A stretch of DNA of 59,427 bases from NCBI GenBank assembly GCA_016192845.1, contig JACPTI010000084.1, forward strand, positions 1 to 59,427, in the 5' to 3' direction. Under the pieces are notes generated by a model. That model did no database searches, was not told where the DNA came from, and saw nothing but the letters and a program-made list of their open reading frames with translations. Shown piece by piece: positions 28,113 through 36,854 of the stretch. Position 1 is the stretch's first letter, and each line of letters opens with the position of its first letter. The position numbers and the translations under genes are program-made. This DNA comes from Acidobacteriota bacterium (GTDB lineage: Bacteria; Acidobacteriota; Vicinamibacteria; Vicinamibacterales; UBA2999).

Positions 28113-30188
28113 TTACTCCAGCGGCTGGATGCGCACCAGGTAGCCGTTGTGGTCGACGTACCAGACCGTGACCGGATTGGTTGAATTGTCGATCCACGTC
28201 CGTCGGTTGTGCGAGTACGGCTCGGGCATCATGTACTCGATCCACCGCTCGGTGCGCGGGTTGAACCGCACGAACCGGCCCGCATGGAGCGCTCCGGCCC
28301 ACACCTCGCCGTTTCTGTCCGGCATCGCTTCATAGAAGGTGACGTACGGAATCGGCGGATAGTACTCGGTGATGCGGCGCGTCCGCGGGTCGAGCTTGAT
28401 GAGCATCCCGCCGCGCCCGCCGAACCACGCGTTCCCGTCGACATCGAAGCCGCCGCGCGCCGGGCTCGACACGGGGGTGCGCGTGTCCAACTCCCACAGA
28501 CTGCCCGTCTTGATGTCGAGCAGACCCAGGAGGCCGGTGCCGGTCTGTCCGCCCGACCAGTAGCGCCCGTCCATGCTGACGATGTTGTCGTACGTGCTCA
28601 CGAGCCGCTTGAACGGGAAGTGCTGCACGATCTTGCCGCTGCGGCTGTCAATTCTGACCACGCCGCGGTTGATGGTTTCGTACACGTAGCCGCTGGCGTC
28701 CATGTGGAAGTTGCTGAATCCCGGTGAATTGATCGGGTCGCCCGTGTCGAGGTGGAACTGCTGGAACCGCTCGGTCTTCGGGTCGAAGCGCGTCAGGTTG
28801 TGCGCCCAGTTCTCCGAGAACCACACCACGTCCTGTTTGTCGACCCAGACGCGATGCGTCCCCGGCAGCGCGCCGGGCGTATCGGGAACGCGATATTCCT
28901 TCACCGCGCCGGTCCGTGGATCCAGCCTGCCGACGTACGGGCTTCGATGCGGCGTGTACCAGATGTTCCCCTGCGAGTCGCCGTGCACGTCGTGCGGTGC
29001 CAGGAGCTGCCGCGGCAGCTCGTACTCGGTGACGACGACCCGGGTGGACGCGCCGCGCGGCGGCGGCAGGTAGTGGAGCGGCGGATCGACCGACTCCGGC
29101 CCGCGTACCCGCGCGAGCCACTTGATGACGATCTCTTCTTCCTCCGGCAGATGCCGTCCCGCGCGACCCCGCGTCTCGGGGCCGGGCTCCCGGATGTTGA
29201 TGAGCGGCGACCCGGCGCCGCGCAGCATCCGCCGCACGATCAGGCGCCAGGCAGCCTCGTCGTAGCGCGTCCGGAAGATCTGCTGGTAGGAGTGGCACCC
29301 GAAGCCGCACGTCAGCGAGAACGTCCGCTTCTCCTCGCCGGTGCCGGGCAGGTTCAGCATCCATTCGGCGCCGGTCAGCTGCGCCAGAATCTCGCGGGTG
29401 GGCGGCAGCACCTCCTTGTCGCTGACCCGCTCGAGGACGATGTCGTCCAGGCGCGTGGCACCGTCGATCCGGACGGCCTCCTTGACGTACGGCTTGAAGT
29501 CGAGCGGCCGCGCAATGCGCAGCGTATAGGTGCCCGCGTCCAGCACCGGGAACTCGTACCGGCCGTCGGCGTTCGTATACACCGTTGTCCGGATCGCCGT
29601 GCCCGGCGAGATCAGCTGCACCATGATCCCCTCGAGCGGGTTGCCGCCGGCCATGCGCACGGTTCCGCGGGCGCCACCTTGCAGCCTGGCGTTGGGGGTC
29701 CGGCGTGCGGGCGCCCTCGGCGCACCGGTCGCCGTGCCGGCCAGGTAGCGCGGATTCGGCGGAGGCTCGGTCCCTTCGAAGCAGCAGCTCGGGTCCTTGA
29801 GATAGCTGATGAGATCGGCGAGATCGGCGTCGCCGAGCGTGTAGCGATAGGCCGGCATGGCGGGGCCGCCGCCGCGAATCTTGTCGACCACGGCCTGGTC
29901 GCTCATCGCGGCGCCCGATGCGAGCGTGCGGCGTGTGAAGAGGTTTTTCAGCGGAGGGCCCGTTTTAGCGTGCTGGTTATGACAGAACCAGCACTTGACG
30001 TAGTAGATCTCCTCGCCACGCTGCGGGCCGTGCGAGGCGCTGGTTTTCAACTCGAAGATCTCGGCCGAGCGCTGGTAGCCGTCTCTGGTTGATGATCCGG
30101 CCTGACCTGCGACCGCTGTGCCCGACATCGACGCGGCAAGTGCACCCGCCAGCAGGGTCGCGGCTGCGTGGATGAGTCGTGTCGCCAT
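28113..30188 (-). CDS. Secreted cytochrome c / CnaB-like / Vgb-type beta-propeller fusion
   Basis: 691 aa. After a signal peptide, residues about 55-135 are a class I cytochrome c (KCWFCH heme site, axial methionine likely in GGPAMPAYRYTL). Residues about 170-255 are a carboxypeptidase-regulatory-like sandwich (EGIMVQLISPGTAIRTTVYT). A second heme-like motif follows, TCGFGCHSYQQIF, with three residues between the cysteines. From about 395 to the end is a virginiamycin-B-lyase-like propeller (PHDVHGDSQGNIWYTPHRSP, WFSENWAHNLTRFDPKT). It looks like a periplasmic electron-transfer or sensor protein; the substrate is unknown. It is divergent from the M28 gene, 45 bp away. Confidence 0.85.
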   Translation of the reverse strand: MATRLIHAAATLLAGALAASMSGTAVAGQAGSSTRDGYQRSAEIFELKTSASHGPQRGEEIYYVKCWFCHNQHAKTGPPLKNLFTRRTLASGAAMSDQAVVDKIRGGGPAMPAYRYTLGDADLADLISYLKDPSCCFEGTEPPPNPRYLAGTATGAPRAPARRTPNARLQGGARGTVRMAGGNPLEGIMVQLISPGTAIRTTVYTNADGRYEFPVLDAGTYTLRIARPLDFKPYVKEAVRIDGATRLDDIVLERVSDKEVLPPTREILAQLTGAEWMLNLPGTGEEKRTFSLTCGFGCHSYQQIFRTRYDEAAWRLIVRRMLRGAGSPLINIREPGPETRGRAGRHLPEEEEIVIKWLARVRGPESVDPPLHYLPPPRGASTRVVVTEYELPRQLLAPHDVHGDSQGNIWYTPHRSPYVGRLDPRTGAVKEYRVPDTPGALPGTHRVWVDKQDVVWFSENWAHNLTRFDPKTERFQQFHLDTGDPINSPGFSNFHMDASGYVYETINRGVVRIDSRSGKIVQHFPFKRLVSTYDNIVSMDGRYWSGGQTGTGLLGLLDIKTGSLWELDTRTPVSSPARGGFDVDGNAWFGGRGGMLIKLDPRTRRITEYYPPIPYVTFYEAMPDRNGEVWAGALHAGRFVRFNPRTERWIEYMMPEPYSHNRRTWIDNSTNPVTVWYVDHNGYLVRIQPLE

Positions 30189-30233
30189 ACCTCACCCCCG
30201 GGCGCATTCTACCGTGGTAGGCTTCCCTCCGTT

Positions 30234-31826
30234 ATGAAACTCTACCTGCACGTCCTACCGCGCATCCTCCTCGCCGCCGGAGTACTGGCGGCCGCCCTCG
30301 CGGGGGCTGAAGCCCCCGCGCTACAGGCGCAGGAAGGGCGCCTGACCGATCCCGCGCCCGACCTCCCGCGCGGCACGTACCTCCCGCCGAACTGGCTCGC
30401 CGACGACCAGTTCCTGCGGTGGCCGTATCCGGCAGGCGACGTCGCCTATCAGGACCTCGACGGCGCCCGCATCAAGGCGCTGGTCGATCAGGTCACCGCC
30501 ATTTCCCGTAAGAGCCGCGCCGATGGGAATCAGTACTGGGGACGGATTGCCGGCACCGAGTACGAGCGGATGACCAACGAGTGGACGGCGGCCGAGTTCC
30601 GCCGGATCGGCCTCGAACAGGTGCGCATTCAGGAATTCGACCTGCCGCCGCAGTGGTTCCCCACGTCGTGGGAGGTGACGGCGGCGGGCGGCGGGCGGAC
30701 CGTCCCCATCGCGACGGCGTTCCCGCTGTTCAATTCCGTCGGGACCAGCGGGACCGTGAGCCTCGAGCCGGTCTGGGTCGGCATGGGCACCGCGGCCGAC
30801 TTTGCGGACCGCAGCGTGAAGGGCAAGGCGGCGGTCCTCTATGGCTTTCCGAATCCCGGCGGCCGCGGCAACACGGCGCTGACGCTCGGCGCGCTGCGGC
30901 GCGCCGAAGACGCCGGCGCCGCGGCCATCCTGCTCATCGTCGGGTTTCCGGGGAACGTGGTCAACCAGCCGCAGGGCGGCGGGACGACGCCGCCGGCGCG
31001 CGTGCCGGTGCTCATGCTGGGCGATCAGGACGGCCGAGCGATCCGCGAGCTGATCGAGCGGAAGGAGTCGCCGGCGGTGCGCCTGCGTCTGGACGTCGAG
31101 ACGCGCACCGGTCTGAAGACGGCGAACGTCTGGGGGGTGCTGCCGGGCACGATGCACTCCAACGCGCAAAGTCCGCGCGTTGGGGACCCCGCGACCGACG
31201 AGAACATCGCGGTGATGGCCCACGCCGACGCGTTCTTCGAAGGCGCCATGGACAACGCGTCGGGGATGGCGACGCTGGTGGCGCTCGCCGAGCACTACGC
31301 GAAGGTGCCGCGGGCCGGGCGCCGCCGGACGATGACGTTCTTCACGACGGCCGCGCACCACTCGCCCTCGGGCGAGCAGGCGGGCATCAGCTGGGTCCAC
31401 AACAACATGCAGGCGATGTTCGCGAAGACGGCGCTCCTCATCAACCTGGAGCACACGGCGCAGGTGGCCACGTATCTCGTGGGCGAGGCGTTCATCACCT
31501 CGAACCACGTCAGCGCCCGGCGCTGGTACGTCGGCGGCAGCGACCGCCTGCGCGAGATCGTGCTGAAGACGTTCACGGAGTACGGGATCGCGCTCTACTC
31601 GCGCCCCGAGGGTCGTCCCGGCGGCGAGCTCAGTCGCGTCTTCACCGACGCCCCGAGCTTCCACATCATCGACCACACGGTGTACCACACCGACATGGAC
31701 ACGCTCGCAGCGGTACCCGCCTACGGGCTCGAGCAGTCAGCGCGGGCGTTCGCGAAGATCATCGACCAGGTGAACACGGTCGACATGCGCGAGCTGCGCG
31801 GCGGCCCGGTGTCGACCACCCGGTAG
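30234..31826 (+). CDS. Secreted M28-family metallopeptidase with PA domain
   Basis: 530 aa. ATG 30234 opens a signal peptide (MKLYLHVLPRILLAAGVLAA). The PA insertion is VKGKAAVLYGFPNPGGRGNT through AGAAAILLIVGFPGN. The dizinc site is largely seen: the HADAFFEGAMDNASG block supplies His and Asp, TAAHHSPSGEQAG holds the catalytic glutamate region, and LLINLEHTAQ a further ligand. The last His is probably in IIDHTVYHTDMD. It would release amino acids from peptides outside the cytoplasm. The end of the signal peptide is encoded by a palindrome (see 30307-30331). Confidence 0.88.
   Translation: MKLYLHVLPRILLAAGVLAAALAGAEAPALQAQEGRLTDPAPDLPRGTYLPPNWLADDQFLRWPYPAGDVAYQDLDGARIKALVDQVTAISRKSRADGNQYWGRIAGTEYERMTNEWTAAEFRRIGLEQVRIQEFDLPPQWFPTSWEVTAAGGGRTVPIATAFPLFNSVGTSGTVSLEPVWVGMGTAADFADRSVKGKAAVLYGFPNPGGRGNTALTLGALRRAEDAGAAAILLIVGFPGNVVNQPQGGGTTPPARVPVLMLGDQDGRAIRELIERKESPAVRLRLDVETRTGLKTANVWGVLPGTMHSNAQSPRVGDPATDENIAVMAHADAFFEGAMDNASGMATLVALAEHYAKVPRAGRRRTMTFFTTAAHHSPSGEQAGISWVHNNMQAMFAKTALLINLEHTAQVATYLVGEAFITSNHVSARRWYVGGSDRLREIVLKTFTEYGIALYSRPEGRPGGELSRVFTDAPSFHIIDHTVYHTDMDTLAAVPAYGLEQSARAFAKIIDQVNTVDMRELRGGPVSTTR
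30299..30325. repeat. REP-type palindrome inside the M28 signal-peptide codons
   Basis: CGCGGGGGCTGAAGCCCCCG is followed by CGCTAC; read on the other strand this is GTAGCG-CGGGGGC-TTCAG-CCCCCG, the same plan (GTAGCG, stem, TTCAG loop, stem) as the REP elements at 31834 and 38232. It codes for the AGAEAPALQ stretch in frame. Confidence 0.65.
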
Positions 31827-31833
31827 TCGGGCG

Positions 31834-31897
31834 TACGTGGTGTCCGGCTTCAGCCGGACCGGGGATCTCTGGTCCGGCTGAAGCCGGACGCTACGTA
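31834..31897. repeat. Facing pair of REP-like palindromes between convergent genes
   Basis: Direct copy at 31834-31860, inverted copy at 31871-31897, 10-nt spacer. It fills the 72-bp space between the M28 stop (31826) and the stop of the opposite gene (31899), so it is a good candidate for a two-way terminator. Confidence 0.85.
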
Positions 31898-31898
31898 C

Positions 31899-32735
31899 CT
31901 ACTTCTGCTCCGGACGTGCAAACGGATGGGTGTGCCCACCCGCGACGCCGAACTGATTGTTCTCCTGACAGAAGTTTTCCATCAACTCGTCGCCCGGAGG
32001 GGCGAGGCGCGCGTTGAACGTCACGGTAAACGGCCTGGAATACGCGCCCGGGTCGTCGATGGTGATGTTGTTGACGAGCGTCCCCCGGTTGATGCGCGTG
32101 AACCGCTCGATCGTGTGGAGCTGGGTGGTGTGCGGCGTCCCTTTCCGGTCGAACCAGAACTTGTCGTTGTAGCCGACCGTATCGATGACGAGCGTGTCCC
32201 CTTGCCATGCGCCGATCGAGTGCCCGAACCAGGTCGGATCCAGCTCGGACGGATGCGGGCGTCCATCCATGAAGATCTGGCGGTAGGTGTGGATGATCGC
32301 TTCGTGCAAGATGAACATGTGCGTCGGCTTGATGGTGTAGTTCTGCACGAAGCGCCACGGATACGGCGTCACGCGCGGGACGCCCATCGGCAGACACCAG
32401 TAATACGGATCGTCCTGCGGCCGCCTGGCGCGGTCGTCCATGAGCGCCTTCGCCCACGGCAGCAGCGGGAGCAACTCCCCCTTCGGCAGCCCGGAGGCCA
32501 TATCGCCGGGCCCCCCGCCGATCCAGAGGCCGTCTCCGAGGTCGATCCTGCCGTCGGGCAGCCGCGGCGGCGGGCCGTCCGGGGCGGGCGGCCGCTCGAT
32601 TTCCTGGCCGAGCGCGTTGACCGGTCCGAGGACGCCAACGGCTTCGCCTCCCCCGCCTTGCCCTGACACGATTCCCTGAGCGAGCACCGGAACTGACACG
32701 ACAACGGCGCCGACGACCACGAGCAGCGTGCGCAT
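31899..32735 (-). CDS. Secreted family member, short type (PMGVPR subgroup)
   Basis: 278 aa from ATG 32735 (signal TLLVVVGAVVVSVPVLAQG). Subgroup marks shared with 36855-37709 are RLPDGRIDLGDGLWIGGGPG, CLPMGVPRVTPYPWRFVQNY, IFMDGRPHP, TWFGHSIGAWQGDTLVIDTV, YNDKFWFDRKGTPHT and LHTIERFTRINRGTL. The first residues upstream of this ATG do not form a signal. Function unknown; the FGHSIGxWxGDTLVxDT core is the clearest family fingerprint. Confidence 0.85.
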   Translation of the reverse strand: MRTLLVVVGAVVVSVPVLAQGIVSGQGGGGEAVGVLGPVNALGQEIERPPAPDGPPPRLPDGRIDLGDGLWIGGGPGDMASGLPKGELLPLLPWAKALMDDRARRPQDDPYYWCLPMGVPRVTPYPWRFVQNYTIKPTHMFILHEAIIHTYRQIFMDGRPHPSELDPTWFGHSIGAWQGDTLVIDTVGYNDKFWFDRKGTPHTTQLHTIERFTRINRGTLVNNITIDDPGAYSRPFTVTFNARLAPPGDELMENFCQENNQFGVAGGHTHPFARPEQK

Positions 32736-32875
32736 TCCGTTACCCTCCGTTCCCCGCTGACGCGCAGATGATATGAAAGGCACCGCTTAGCTTGCAATAA
32801 ATCCGACGAACCAGCGATACTGGCCGCCTATCCACACCAGGCAAACAGGACGTCGTTAACCGTTCGGAGGAAGCC

Positions 32876-34402
32876 ATGGCTGAGAGAACGACACGCCGAC
32901 GCTTTCTTCAGTCCGCAGCCGTGGGTGGTACCGCACTGGGTTTGGGAAGTCTGGCATTTCTGAGGAGGTTGCCGCCAGTCCCGGCCCAGGAGGCGCAAGT
33001 GAGCCCGCCGCTCGTGCGGCTCGACGCGGGGATCGAGCCGCTGGTCCGCCTGATCGAGGAAACCCTGCAATCGGATCTCCTGGAACGAGTGGCTCAACGC
33101 ATTCACCAGGGCACGAGCTATCAGCAGGTCGTGGCGGCCTTGTTTCTGGCTGCGGTCCGCAACGTGCAACCGCGCCCCACCGTGGGATTCAAGTTCCATG
33201 CAGTGATGGTGGTGCAGGCGGCCCACATGACAAGCCTGTCCCTGCCGGAGCGTGATCGTTGGCAGCCCATCTTCTGGGCGCTCGACGAGTTCAAGAATTC
33301 GCAGGCGGAAGAACAACGCGCCAGCGGCTGGCGAATGGCGCCTGTGGACGGGCGCACCGTGCCCCCGGCGCCCAAGGCGAGGCAAGCCTTCATTGAGGCC
33401 ATGGAGGCCTGGGATGAAAAGAAGGCAGACGGAGCCGCGGCCGGATTGGTGCGATCGGCGCGACCCAATGAGATCTACGAGTTCTTCTATCGCCTCGGCG
33501 CGCGTGATTTCCGGGACATCGGTCACAAAGCCATCTTCGTCGCCAACAGCTGGCGGACGCTTCAGTTCATCGGCTGGCAGCATGCCGAGCCCGTCGTGCG
33601 CTCGCTGGCCTTTGCCCTGTTGCATCACGACCTCAAGAACACCACCCCGGCGCTCAGCGACGACGAAGCCGATCGGCCCTGGCGGCGAAATCAGGGGATG
33701 GCCGCCACATTGGGGCCGGGGTGGATGGGCGGGAGACTCGACGAAGGCGCCACTCACGACATGCTGGACGTCCTCCGCACGGGGTCCAACAACGACGCGT
33801 GCGACAAGGCGGTGGAGCTGATCGGGCGAGGCGTGTCGCCGCAGTCCATTTGGGATGCGGTCTTTGTCAGTGCCGGGGAACTCCTGATGCGACAGCCGTC
33901 CATCGTGATGGTGCACGCTGTCGATTCCATCAACGCGCTGCGTTACGGCTTCCAGGCCACGAGCGACGAAGGCACGAAAAAGCTCCTGCTGCTGCAGAGC
34001 TGTGCCTTCGTACCCATGTTCCGGGCCAGGTTGAACGCTCAGGCCGCCAATATCAGAATCGACGACGTGACACCGCTGGCGATCCAGCGGCAATCAGGGG
34101 CCATCGAAGAAATCTTGAGCGATGTCAGCACCAATCGCATGAACGCTGCCAGGAAGGTTCGCCAGTATCTGAATGACGGCGGCAGCGTGCAGAACCTGAT
34201 GAACGCCGCCCGGCGTTTGATCTTCCTGAAGGGAGACAATGCCCACGACTACAAGTTCAGCGCTGCAGTGCTGGAGGATTATTTCAACGTCAGCCCGGCG
34301 TGGCGCGATCAGTTCCTGGCGACAAGCGTGTTCAATCTCAAGGGCAGTGGCCACCGCGACAGTTCTTTAGTGGAGCGGGCGCGCGCGGCCCTGAAAAGCT
34401 AG
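32876..34402 (+). CDS. Tat-exported protein of unknown function
   Basis: 508 aa with a textbook twin-arginine signal (TTRRRFLQSAAVGGTALGLG) and a GGAGG ribosome site. The mature part is mostly helical, with histidine-rich blocks: VGFKFHAVMVVQAAHMTSLS, FIGWQHAEPVVRSLAFALLH, VMVHAVDSINALRYGFQATS. Regularly placed His, Asp and Glu suggest a metal or cofactor site, which fits Tat export of a folded holoprotein; this is inference. No family could be named. It is transcribed alone and its base composition is somewhat less GC-rich than its neighbours. Confidence 0.85.
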   Translation: MAERTTRRRFLQSAAVGGTALGLGSLAFLRRLPPVPAQEAQVSPPLVRLDAGIEPLVRLIEETLQSDLLERVAQRIHQGTSYQQVVAALFLAAVRNVQPRPTVGFKFHAVMVVQAAHMTSLSLPERDRWQPIFWALDEFKNSQAEEQRASGWRMAPVDGRTVPPAPKARQAFIEAMEAWDEKKADGAAAGLVRSARPNEIYEFFYRLGARDFRDIGHKAIFVANSWRTLQFIGWQHAEPVVRSLAFALLHHDLKNTTPALSDDEADRPWRRNQGMAATLGPGWMGGRLDEGATHDMLDVLRTGSNNDACDKAVELIGRGVSPQSIWDAVFVSAGELLMRQPSIVMVHAVDSINALRYGFQATSDEGTKKLLLLQSCAFVPMFRARLNAQAANIRIDDVTPLAIQRQSGAIEEILSDVSTNRMNAARKVRQYLNDGGSVQNLMNAARRLIFLKGDNAHDYKFSAAVLEDYFNVSPAWRDQFLATSVFNLKGSGHRDSSLVERARAALKS

Positions 34403-34483
34403 CCGGTAGCCGCTAGCTGGTAGCCAGTAGGTGGTAGCCGGTAGGTGGTAGCCGGTTACAGGCTACCGGCTACAGGCTACCGG
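34403..34483. repeat. GGTAGCCGGTA direct and inverted repeat cluster
   Basis: Units of GTAGCCGGTA/GCTAGCTGGTAGCC in direct order are followed by GGCTACCGGCTACAGGCTAC in inverted order, so the 81-bp gap between convergent genes folds on itself. It probably ends transcription from both sides. Confidence 0.7.
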
Positions 34484-36838
34484 CTAATTCCGCACGTACT
34501 TCGTCAGGCCCCGCACGGTCGCTTCCGCCGCGAAGATGTTGCCGGCGGCGTCGACCGCGATGCCCTCGCCCGCGGCGCCGTCCGGGCCTTCGGTCTGGTG
34601 CGGCGGAATGACGATCGTCACCTTGCCGTCCTTGACGCTCCCGATGCGAATGCCCCGGCGCCAGCCGGGATGCCGCTTCGCGTCCGATTCGGAATCGGCC
34701 GCGTAGATCATGTCGTTCCGGTCGATGGTCAGCCCGCTCACACGGCTGAACTCCCGGTACTCCGCCACATACTTCCCCTGCTTGGTGAGGATCTGGATTC
34801 TATGGTTGTGGCGATCCGCGACGACCAGCCGTCCCTGAGAATCCCACGCCAGCATGTGCGGCGTCCGGAACTCGCCCGGCCCGGTGCCGGTCCGGCCGAT
34901 CGTCCGGAGGAACTTGCCGTTCCGGTCGAACACGGAGATGCGGCCGACGAGGTTCGGACTCTCGACGTCGGTGTGGCTCTCGGCGACGTAGATGTCGCCG
35001 TTGGAGGGATCGGTCAGGACATGGGTGGGGTCGGTCACCGCGTCGGGCGGGTTGCCGACAACCCCCGGCTTGCCCAGCGTCAGCAGCACCTTGCCCTCGG
35101 GGCTGAACTTCACGACGACGCTCCCCTTGTTCTTCTCGCCGGGGAATTTCTTGAGCTCCTCCGGCGACGCGGTCCGGGAGTCGGCCACCCACACGTTGCC
35201 GTCCCGATCGACGTGGAGGCCATGCGGCCAGACGAACATGCCGCCGCCGAAGCTCGCGAGCCGCTTGCCCGACTCATCGAACTTGTTGATCGGGTCCGCC
35301 TTGGTGCCCAGGCAGCCCGGCGTGATTGGTCCCGAGCAGCGGTCGGCCGACCACACAGACCTGCCGTCGCGGTCGACGGCGACGCCGTTCGTGCCTCCAA
35401 ACGGCCGCCCCTGGGGCCCTTCTCCCCAGTTGCGGATAGCGCGATACGGGTTGGCGCCGCTGTTGACCGGCGCAGTCTCCTGCGTGAAGACGGCGCTCCC
35501 CTGCAGCGCGATCCACGCCGCGATCGGCGCGGCGATCCAGACTTTCGCGAAACGTGACGCAGACATCTCAGTGCTCCTTTCCAAACGACCAATCTGGCTG
35601 CTGAACCGGGTGGCCGCCACGCCGCTGAGGAACGTGATCACGGCGCACCCGATCAGATACAGGGCCGGGGCCGCCGTTCCCAGGCTCGCGATGAGCGCGG
35701 TGGCGATGAGCGGCGTCGTGCCGCCGAAGATCGACTGCGTGGTGTTCTGGGCGATCGCGATGCCGCTGAACCGGACGCGCGTGGCAAACAGATTGGCGGT
35801 GACGAACGCGAAGGTGGCGTTTGCGAAGGCCCCGGCCGCCGCCGCGGCGGTCATCAGCACCATCAGGTCCATGGTGCGGCTGGAGAGCGCCGTGTAGAAC
35901 GGGTAGGCGCCGGCGGCCAGGATCACCCCTCCGGCGCGCAGCAGCAGGTGCGGCGCGACGCGCATCGCGAGCCACCCGACCGCCAGAATGAGGGCCGCGT
36001 GCAGCACCACGCCGTACGTCTGCGCGACGACCGCCGTCTGCTGGTCGTAGCCGAGCACCCCGGTCAGGTACGCCGACATGTGGGCGAAGAACAGGCCGTT
36101 GAAGCCCGCCGTCAGACACTGCGCCGCCAAGGCCGCGGCAATCTGCCACGGGTGCGTGCGCAGCAGCTCGCGGAACGGCTGCGTCGAGACCGCCTTGATC
36201 CGCTTCAGCTCCTCGAACTCCGCCGATTCCTCGAACGAGCGGCGCAGCCAGTAGCCGGCGAGCCCCAGCACGCCGCCCGCGATGAACGCGATGCGCCACC
36301 CGTACTGCACCGCCTCCCCGGGCGTCAGCACCTGGCCGACGACGAGCGCGATGCCCGTGGCCACCGCCACGCCCATCGTCACGCAGGCATACACCACGCT
36401 GCACACGAACGGGGCGAGCCGCGGCGCCGATTCCACGACGTAGGTCACGGCGCCCGGCAGCTCGCCGCCCAGGCAGAACCCCTGGATGATGCGGAGCGCG
36501 ACCACGATGATGCTGGCCGTGATGCCCCACGTCGCGTAGCTCGGCACGAGCCCGATGCCGAGCGTGGCGGCCGACGCAATGAAGATCGAGGCGAGGAACA
36601 CGCCCCGGCGCCCGAACCGGTCGCCGAGGCTGCCGAGGACCAGCCCGCCAATCGGCCTCGCGAGGTACCCGACGGCGAACGTGGTGAACGCCAGCATCAG
36701 CGAAACGAGCGGATCGCCGCTCGGGAACACCGCCTCGCCAATCTGGCGGGCGAAGATCCCGAACAGCATGAAGTCGAAGTACTCGAGCGTCCCGCCCAGG
36801 CTGGCGAGCAAGACCATCCGCCACGATCCCGCCCTCAT
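34484..36838 (-). CDS. MFS (MHS-type) transporter fused in frame to a secreted NHL beta-propeller
   Basis: 784 aa. Residues 1-424 are a 12-helix metabolite:H+ symporter (signature LGSLGDRFGRRGVFLASIFI, IIQGFCLGGELPGAVTYVVE). At residue 425 a second methionine (35566) begins MSASRFAKVWIAAPIAAWIA, a signal-like helix, and then NHL blades to the end (PHGLHVDRDGNVWVADSRT, PHMLAWDSQGRLVVADRHNH). GGAAAGGAG lies 8 nt before that internal ATG, so the propeller could also be made alone. Either the stop between two genes was lost or this is a true fusion; a 13th helix would put the propeller in the periplasm. It follows the 36855 gene by 16 nt. Confidence 0.8.
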   Translation of the reverse strand: MRAGSWRMVLLASLGGTLEYFDFMLFGIFARQIGEAVFPSGDPLVSLMLAFTTFAVGYLARPIGGLVLGSLGDRFGRRGVFLASIFIASAATLGIGLVPSYATWGITASIIVVALRIIQGFCLGGELPGAVTYVVESAPRLAPFVCSVVYACVTMGVAVATGIALVVGQVLTPGEAVQYGWRIAFIAGGVLGLAGYWLRRSFEESAEFEELKRIKAVSTQPFRELLRTHPWQIAAALAAQCLTAGFNGLFFAHMSAYLTGVLGYDQQTAVVAQTYGVVLHAALILAVGWLAMRVAPHLLLRAGGVILAAGAYPFYTALSSRTMDLMVLMTAAAAAGAFANATFAFVTANLFATRVRFSGIAIAQNTTQSIFGGTTPLIATALIASLGTAAPALYLIGCAVITFLSGVAATRFSSQIGRLERSTEMSASRFAKVWIAAPIAAWIALQGSAVFTQETAPVNSGANPYRAIRNWGEGPQGRPFGGTNGVAVDRDGRSVWSADRCSGPITPGCLGTKADPINKFDESGKRLASFGGGMFVWPHGLHVDRDGNVWVADSRTASPEELKKFPGEKNKGSVVVKFSPEGKVLLTLGKPGVVGNPPDAVTDPTHVLTDPSNGDIYVAESHTDVESPNLVGRISVFDRNGKFLRTIGRTGTGPGEFRTPHMLAWDSQGRLVVADRHNHRIQILTKQGKYVAEYREFSRVSGLTIDRNDMIYAADSESDAKRHPGWRRGIRIGSVKDGKVTIVIPPHQTEGPDGAAGEGIAVDAAGNIFAAEATVRGLTKYVRN

Positions 36839-36854
36839 GTGCGGTGTGCCGGCG

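Noticed and set aside
34403..34483. GGTAGCCGGTA repeats considered as a small CRISPR or iteron array
   Set aside because: The units are both direct and inverted, without spacers, and lie between convergent stops; a terminator or simple repeat explains them better.
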